A model generated the notes under the pieces. The model was given only the letters and a program-made list of their open reading frames with translations. It had not been told where the DNA came from and searched no databases. A stretch of DNA of 64,000 nt from positions 868,001 through 932,000 of the forward strand of contig NZ_CP019300.1 of assembly GCF_001953955.1 (NCBI RefSeq), read 5' to 3'. Both the position numbers and the translations under genes were made by a program. Shown piece after piece: positions 59,743 to 64,000 of this stretch. Position 1 is the stretch's first letter. Each line of letters begins with the position of its first letter. Origin of the DNA: Prevotella intermedia ATCC 25611 = DSM 20706. Lineage in GTDB: Bacteria; Bacteroidota; Bacteroidia; Bacteroidales; Bacteroidaceae.

Positions 59743-60926
59743 AGCTTTCGCAATTTAAATTCAACTTGCCCAACGAGCAGGTAGCTTTGTATCCACATTC
59801 GTCAGAACGTGTGTTGAACCGTGCCGACGGAACAAGTCAAGTATTCAAAGTAACGCGTAGAGACGAAGCCCGTTTGATGGTTGTGCATAAGAAATCGGGA
59901 ACGATTGATATGTATAACAACAAGAAAATAAAGGGTGAACCTACGGAAGAAGACTATATCCGCTTTAAAGATGTAGTGAATTATTTTGATGAAGGCGACA
60001 CCTTTATATTCAACGACACAAAGGTTTTCCCCGCTCGTCTTTATGGTACGAAGGAAAAGACCGATGCTAAAATCGAGGTATTCTTGCTGCGAGAGCTGAA
60101 TCAAGAAATGCGTTTGTGGGACGTTTTGGTAGAACCTGCCCGCAAAATACGTATTGGCAACAAGCTCTTCTTCGACGAATCGGGCTCTATGGTTGCCGAA
60201 GTGATTGACAATACCACGTCGCGTGGACGCACACTTCGCTTCCTTTACGATTGTTCGCACGAAGAATTCAAGCGCGAACTCTATGCTTTGGGCGAGGCAC
60301 CGCTGCCCCGCTACATCATAGACAACCGTCCGAAAGGTGCCGACGAGGATTTTGCGCATGCCGACGCTGACGATTTGGAGAACTTCCAGACGGTGTTTGC
60401 AAAGCACGAAGGAGCGGTTACTGCACCTGGAACAAACCTCCACTTCTCCGAACATCTTATGAAGATGATGGAGATAAAAGGCATTCAGACTGCTTATATC
60501 ACCTTGCATTGCGGTTTGGGCAACTTCCACGACATTGAAGTGGAAGACCTTACGAAGCACAAAATGGATTCAGAGGAAATGCATATCTCTGCGGAGGCTT
60601 GCAAAATCGTGAACGAAACGAAAGCTGCAAACCATCGTGTGTGTGCCGTTGGTGCAAGTGTTGTGAAGGCAACCGAAACTGCTGTAGGCACAGACGGTAT
60701 GTTGAAAGAATACGATGGTTGGACAAACAAGTTCATCTTCCCACCTTACGACTTCGGTTTGGCAGACTCTATGCTCGTTAATTTCTATCACCCGTATTCT
60801 ACTTTGTTGATGGAAACAGCGGCATTTGGTGGATACGACCTTATAATGGAGGCTTACGACAAGGCTGTCAAGGCGGGTTATAAGTTCGGTTGCTTCGGTG
60901 ATGCACTGCTCATCTTGAACGATTAA
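59739..60926 (+). CDS. queA: S-adenosylmethionine:tRNA ribosyltransferase-isomerase QueA
   Basis: It converts preQ1 in tRNA to epoxyqueuosine with SAM as ribosyl donor, part of queuosine synthesis for GUN-anticodon tRNAs. The 395-residue protein has [38 protein letters not shown], and the C-terminal [18 protein letters not shown] and [29 protein letters not shown] motifs. It is somewhat longer than the E. coli enzyme, with an insertion near residues 195-225. The start overlaps truB by 4 bp, and folK follows after 37 bp. Confidence 0.95.
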   Translation: MKLSQFKFNLPNEQVALYPHSSERVLNRADGTSQVFKVTRRDEARLMVVHKKSGTIDMYNNKKIKGEPTEEDYIRFKDVVNYFDEGDTFIFNDTKVFPARLYGTKEKTDAKIEVFLLRELNQEMRLWDVLVEPARKIRIGNKLFFDESGSMVAEVIDNTTSRGRTLRFLYDCSHEEFKRELYALGEAPLPRYIIDNRPKGADEDFAHADADDLENFQTVFAKHEGAVTAPGTNLHFSEHLMKMMEIKGIQTAYITLHCGLGNFHDIEVEDLTKHKMDSEEMHISAEACKIVNETKAANHRVCAVGASVVKATETAVGTDGMLKEYDGWTNKFIFPPYDFGLADSMLVNFYHPYSTLLMETAAFGGYDLIMEAYDKAVKAGYKFGCFGDALLILND

Positions 60927-60963
60927 TTCCGTATTTAAAGGATTTTAAAGCAGACAAACAAAG

Positions 60964-61374
60964 ATGCAGCACACAGTGTATCTTGGGTTAGGCTCTAACC
61001 TTGGCAACCGCAAGGCAATCTTAAACGAAGCTATTTCTCTTATTCAGAATAGAGTAGGAGAGGTCGTTCGGCAGTCGTCGTTCCTCGAAACCGAGCCTTG
61101 GGGATTCGAAAGTCCTAACAATTTCCTCAATGTTTGCCTATGTGTAGATACGCAGCACGCACCCCGTCAGCTGTTAGAAACCACGCAAGCCATTGAGAAA
61201 GAAATGGGACGTAGCCATAAAACCGTTAATCGCAAGTATCAAGACCGCATCATTGATATTGACATTCTGATGATAGACGACCTTAAAATCAGTGAACCCG
61301 ACCTCAAGGTGCCACACCCTTTAATGGAAGAACGCGACTTTGTGATGATTCCTTTAAAGGAAATTATACCGTAA
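60964..61374 (+). CDS. folK: 2-amino-4-hydroxy-6-hydroxymethyldihydropteridine diphosphokinase FolK
   Basis: It transfers pyrophosphate to 6-hydroxymethyl-dihydropterin in folate synthesis. The 136-residue protein has the HPPK motifs YLGLGSNLGNR, the substrate-loop region SSFLETEPWGFESPNNFLNVCL and DRIIDIDILMID (the two metal-binding aspartates), plus a PHPLMEERDFVMIPL end. The length is at the short end of the family, as is usual for Bacteroidales stand-alone enzymes. It is the last gene of the ftsX operon. Confidence 0.95.
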   Translation: MQHTVYLGLGSNLGNRKAILNEAISLIQNRVGEVVRQSSFLETEPWGFESPNNFLNVCLCVDTQHAPRQLLETTQAIEKEMGRSHKTVNRKYQDRIIDIDILMIDDLKISEPDLKVPHPLMEERDFVMIPLKEIIP

Positions 61375-61499
61375 ACGATTATTTTTTCACATTAATATAA
61401 TGTGAGTTCGGCATAAGAAAGCAGGTTAAGCAAGCTATCTCACAGATGTTTTCTAAGCAAGTTCTCTAATGAAACAGTGAGCGTTCTTTCGTTTAACTT

Positions 61500-61685
61500 T
61501 GTAAAGATAATTCTCTTAAAAAGTGATAACTGCACTTTGGCATTGCGAAAGCGTAGGTTTTGCAATGTAAAACCTACGCTTTTACCGTGCAAAACCTACG
61601 CTTTTGGAACGCAAAACAATAGGTTTTGTAATGCGTTGATAACAAGCAAATTAGTCAATAGATGTACTTTTGAAGAATGTTTACA
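61500..61685 (+). repeat. 186-bp dispersed element, copy 6 (all-CCTACGC type)
   Basis: TGTAAA at 61500 and TTTACA ending 61685, exactly 186 bp. Heptads GCGTAGG, CCTACGC, CCTACGC, CAATAGG: heptads 1 and 3 have both switched from the GCGGCTG/CAGCCGC type to the GCGTAGG/CCTACGC type. It lies 125 bp after folK. Confidence 0.9.
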
Positions 61686-62112
61686 TTTTTGTTGTCTGTT
61701 TTCTCTCTATAAAACGAGGAATAGAGAGGCAACAGTGTGAGAGTATAAAGGGTATTTATTGTTTCTTTAACAACTTTGCAACAAATTTGATAGCTTATAA
61801 ACTATTGCCCAAGAAACCGTCTATGAACATTGAAATCATTGCCAAAAGCAGGCTCATTGCACAGGGAGTATATCGAATTCATGTTATGGGAGATTGCAAA
61901 ATCGAACTCTTTATCTTGTTTTTATAAAATATAGCCCCCATTTAAAGCATGTTTTTGTGTTAAATAAACAAATACTAAAGTTAATAAACGTTAATTAGGG
62001 GAGGGTAAAAATAAATAGTATTACCTTTGTAAAAAAATTAAAAGGGATGGCTTGTTTTGATATTTTACTTACTGAATTATAATTAAATAAGATAGACAGA
62101 AACAATTTATAT
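61686..62112. other. Intergenic region before the final LRR gene
   Basis: No clear gene. A 34-codon frame at 61823-61927 (MNIEIIAKSRLIAQGVYRIH...) is noted without support. TACCTTTG at 62022-62029 is a -7-like box for the LRR gene, with no clear -33 box. A lone end-like sequence GTGAGTTCGGCATAAG at 61402 resembles the MITE end at 37951. Confidence 0.4.
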
Positions 62113-64000
62113 ATGAAGAAAATTTTATTTTTATGTATTAGCTTGCTAATACTCGGTAATGCTAAGGCAGAGCTTAAGCATTCTACAGCTGCTGATGGCA
62201 CTGTTACACTTACATTACAGCGAACAGGAGATTTAAAAGATGGCTACAATGGATTGCCGGAAACAGTTAAAAATGCTACCAAAATGGTGGTTGTTACGCA
62301 GAATGGAGCACAGATAAGTTCTGAAGATGCGTATTTCTTGTTTGGTAGTTGGAATTACCAAAATCAATTTCCTAACATTCTAAAACTTGATTTGGAAAAT
62401 GCTAAATTAATGAATGATGCTGATTTGCAATGGTTGGGAATGATGTCAAAGTTAGAATATCTTACTTTTCCAAAGACTACAAAAGAAGTACCTACTCAAT
62501 GTTTGGTTAGTAAACGAAATAATTGTATCAAGGAAGTTATTTTCCCTGATAACTTAGAAAATCCTGATGAAGTTGTGAATATAGGGGTTCAAGCATTTCA
62601 ACAATCAAAGACATTAGAAAAGATAATCTTTAAAAAAGGTGTTGGCACAATAGGTCGTCAATGCTTTGCACAATGTACAGCTTTAAAAAATGTAGAGTTT
62701 TATAATGGAACAAAAACGATAGATGCACAGGCATTTAAAGATTGTTCTAAGTTGGAAGATATAGTATTACCCGAAGGATTGGAAGAAATTAAAAAAGGTG
62801 CTTTTCATGGTTCGGCAATAAAGACTATTCGTTTGCCAAATTCACTTAGGTATATTCGTGAACAAGCATTTGGGTTATGTTATGAATTAAAAACAATAAC
62901 AATTCCTGCTAATGTTGAACTTATAGAGAAAACTGCTTTCCAACAGAATTACAATCTTTCAGATGTATATGTTCTTGGTACAGAAACAAAATGTGCCGAA
63001 CAAGGATTTGAGCCTATTAATACTCAATGGTACACGTACAATGGTGCAGGAACTGGAGAAAAAGTAACAAGAAAAGATTACCACCCTTACGATGAAACGA
63101 AAATGAAAACACGTACTGTATTTCATTATCCAAAAGCCGCTTATGAAAAATATGTGAATGAAGACGCAAGAACATTAGGAACTTCTTCTAATACCCGAGC
63201 ATACACGACAGGTGAATATGGACACAAATGGGCAAAAATAGAAGACGGAAGATACAACAATGGTAACAATTCAAATACCTATCCCGAGTATAAAGGCTGG
63301 CAAGACTTTATGCTTATTGGGGGCGAAGTAAAAGAAGAAAGCTGGGAAGATATGAAAGGCGATAAGTGGTATACGATGTGTTTTCCATTCGAAATGACTC
63401 GTGAGCAATTGGAAAGTGCATACGGTGCTACTGTTGAAGTTGTTGAGTTCTCTGGTGTTAAAGTTGCCAAAGACAAGAAGAATAATAAAACCATTAAGTT
63501 AGAATTTAAAAAAGTGGTAGAAGGAAGTACGAAAGCTCACCACCCTTATATGATTCACCCAGGATTTCATACTGGTGATAGGAAAGGCGTACTGTGCACT
63601 ATTACAGGTGTTGATATAAAGAAAGCAAAAGAAAACGAAAAGGCAGACTTATTAAAGAAGGTTTCCTTTGAAGCTGATGGTGTTACTTATACGTTCGTAG
63701 GCAATTATGATGATAATAAGCAACTGGTAGAACACTCTTATTATTATTACTCTGGCGACGATGAAAGTAAGTATAAAAACAACTTTTATAAAACAAAAAC
63801 AACTGCTGGTACGAAGTGGTCGAAGTATGCAGCTTGCATTCTTCTTACCAAAGACGATGGAGTAAAGGCTAAGGTTGCTATTGAATATGCTGACAACGAA
63901 GCAGATACTCCTACCAAAATAGGTACAATATCAGTGGTTGCCGATGTGCTTAAGGACAATAGGATATATAATATCAATGGACAATTGATAAATTACAACG
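62113..64000 (+). CDS. Secreted BspA-like LRR_5 protein (3' end cut by the window)
   Basis: The frame is open from ATG at 62113 to the last base, giving 629 codons so far. The signal peptide MKKILFLCISLLILGNAKA is followed by a non-repeat region (about 20-140). BspA repeats come next (about 150-310; for example IGRQCFAQCTALKNVEFYNG and IEKTAFQQNYNLSDVYVLG). Then comes a domain of about 300 residues with YPEYKGWQDFMLIGG and DKWYTMCFPFEM that is not an LRR. The visible end, DNRIYNINGQLINYN, looks like the start of a T9SS-type sorting domain, so only some tens of residues are probably missing. It is another likely surface protein exported by T9SS; its partner is unknown. Confidence 0.85.
   Translation, partial: MKKILFLCISLLILGNAKAELKHSTAADGTVTLTLQRTGDLKDGYNGLPETVKNATKMVVVTQNGAQISSEDAYFLFGSWNYQNQFPNILKLDLENAKLMNDADLQWLGMMSKLEYLTFPKTTKEVPTQCLVSKRNNCIKEVIFPDNLENPDEVVNIGVQAFQQSKTLEKIIFKKGVGTIGRQCFAQCTALKNVEFYNGTKTIDAQAFKDCSKLEDIVLPEGLEEIKKGAFHGSAIKTIRLPNSLRYIREQAFGLCYELKTITIPANVELIEKTAFQQNYNLSDVYVLGTETKCAEQGFEPINTQWYTYNGAGTGEKVTRKDYHPYDETKMKTRTVFHYPKAAYEKYVNEDARTLGTSSNTRAYTTGEYGHKWAKIEDGRYNNGNNSNTYPEYKGWQDFMLIGGEVKEESWEDMKGDKWYTMCFPFEMTREQLESAYGATVEVVEFSGVKVAKDKKNNKTIKLEFKKVVEGSTKAHHPYMIHPGFHTGDRKGVLCTITGVDIKKAKENEKADLLKKVSFEADGVTYTFVGNYDDNKQLVEHSYYYYSGDDESKYKNNFYKTKTTAGTKWSKYAACILLTKDDGVKAKVAIEYADNEADTPTKIGTISVVADVLKDNRIYNINGQLINYN

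Noticed and set aside
61823..61927. 34-codon frame MNIEIIAKSRLIAQGVYRIH... before the last LRR gene
   Set aside because: It has a plausible peptide character, but no matching promoter or ribosome region and no family recognised; kept only as a note.

Overview
The window looks like a chromosomal segment of a Prevotella-type bacterium (Bacteroidota, Bacteroidales). Evidence: promoters of the Bacteroidota sigma-ABfr type (TTTG about 20 bp before TAnnTTTG) in front of most transcription units; a tmRNA whose tag reads GENNYALAA; the PorX and PorW genes of the type IX secretion system (T9SS); several BspA-like leucine-rich repeat surface proteins with T9SS-type C-terminal ends; and A-rich ribosome-binding regions. 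No rRNA, prophage or complete insertion sequence is visible.

Layout. 1-3.9 kb: a 22-bp-period repeat array, then mfd. 3.9-6.0 kb: a two-gene, AT-rich ATPase/putative nuclease operon on the minus strand, a candidate defence module. 6.3-11.8 kb: secreted LRR proteins and an M20 dipeptidase. 12.0-12.4 kb: ssrA (tmRNA). 12.5-20.7 kb: an OmpA-family protein flanked by two ~101-bp hairpin repeats, a membrane TPR regulator and two more LRR proteins. 21.3-28.3 kb: dsbD, rsmI, a coiled-coil lipoprotein, tadA, a YraN-family protein, birA and pyrH. 28.5-35.9 kb (minus): aroA, a small membrane protein, porW, porX and tsaE in one apparent operon. 36.0 kb: tRNA-Pro(GGG). 36.4-38.6 kb: a secreted T9SS-like protein, a candidate structured RNA, a MITE-like element and a small ORF. 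38.7-44.7 kb: the phospholipid genes psd-pssA with a DUF4834 gene, divergent from dnaE and trxA. 45.2-52.0 kb (minus): an acrA-acrB-tolC type efflux operon ending in an unusual LpxA-family gene. 52.3-56.2 kb: a CCA-adding enzyme and a TonB-receptor-like barrel protein. 57.0-61.4 kb: the operon ftsX-DUF3098-uppP-truB-queA-folK. 62.1-64.0 kb: another LRR protein cut by the window end.

How the genes fit together. PorX and PorW belong to the secretion pathway that would export the five LRR proteins and the 36.6-kb protein, so a T9SS control and scaffold pair sits near several probable cargo genes. The other operons are conserved housekeeping functions: envelope lipids, division, tRNA modification, folate and DNA replication and repair.

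The most unusual content is intergenic. Six copies of one dispersed element, each exactly 186 bp between TGTAAA and TTTACA ends, carry four AAAA-heptad-TTTT modules. Their heptads are drawn from a tiny set, are swapped or inverted between copies, and always keep heptad 1 complementary to heptad 2 or 3. Three separate intergenic arrays of palindromic cores repeat every ~22 bp (GTAC x5, TTACGTGTA x4, ATGACGTCAT x3). I do not recognise any of these from named families. No database search or folding program was run; all statements come from reading the sequence.
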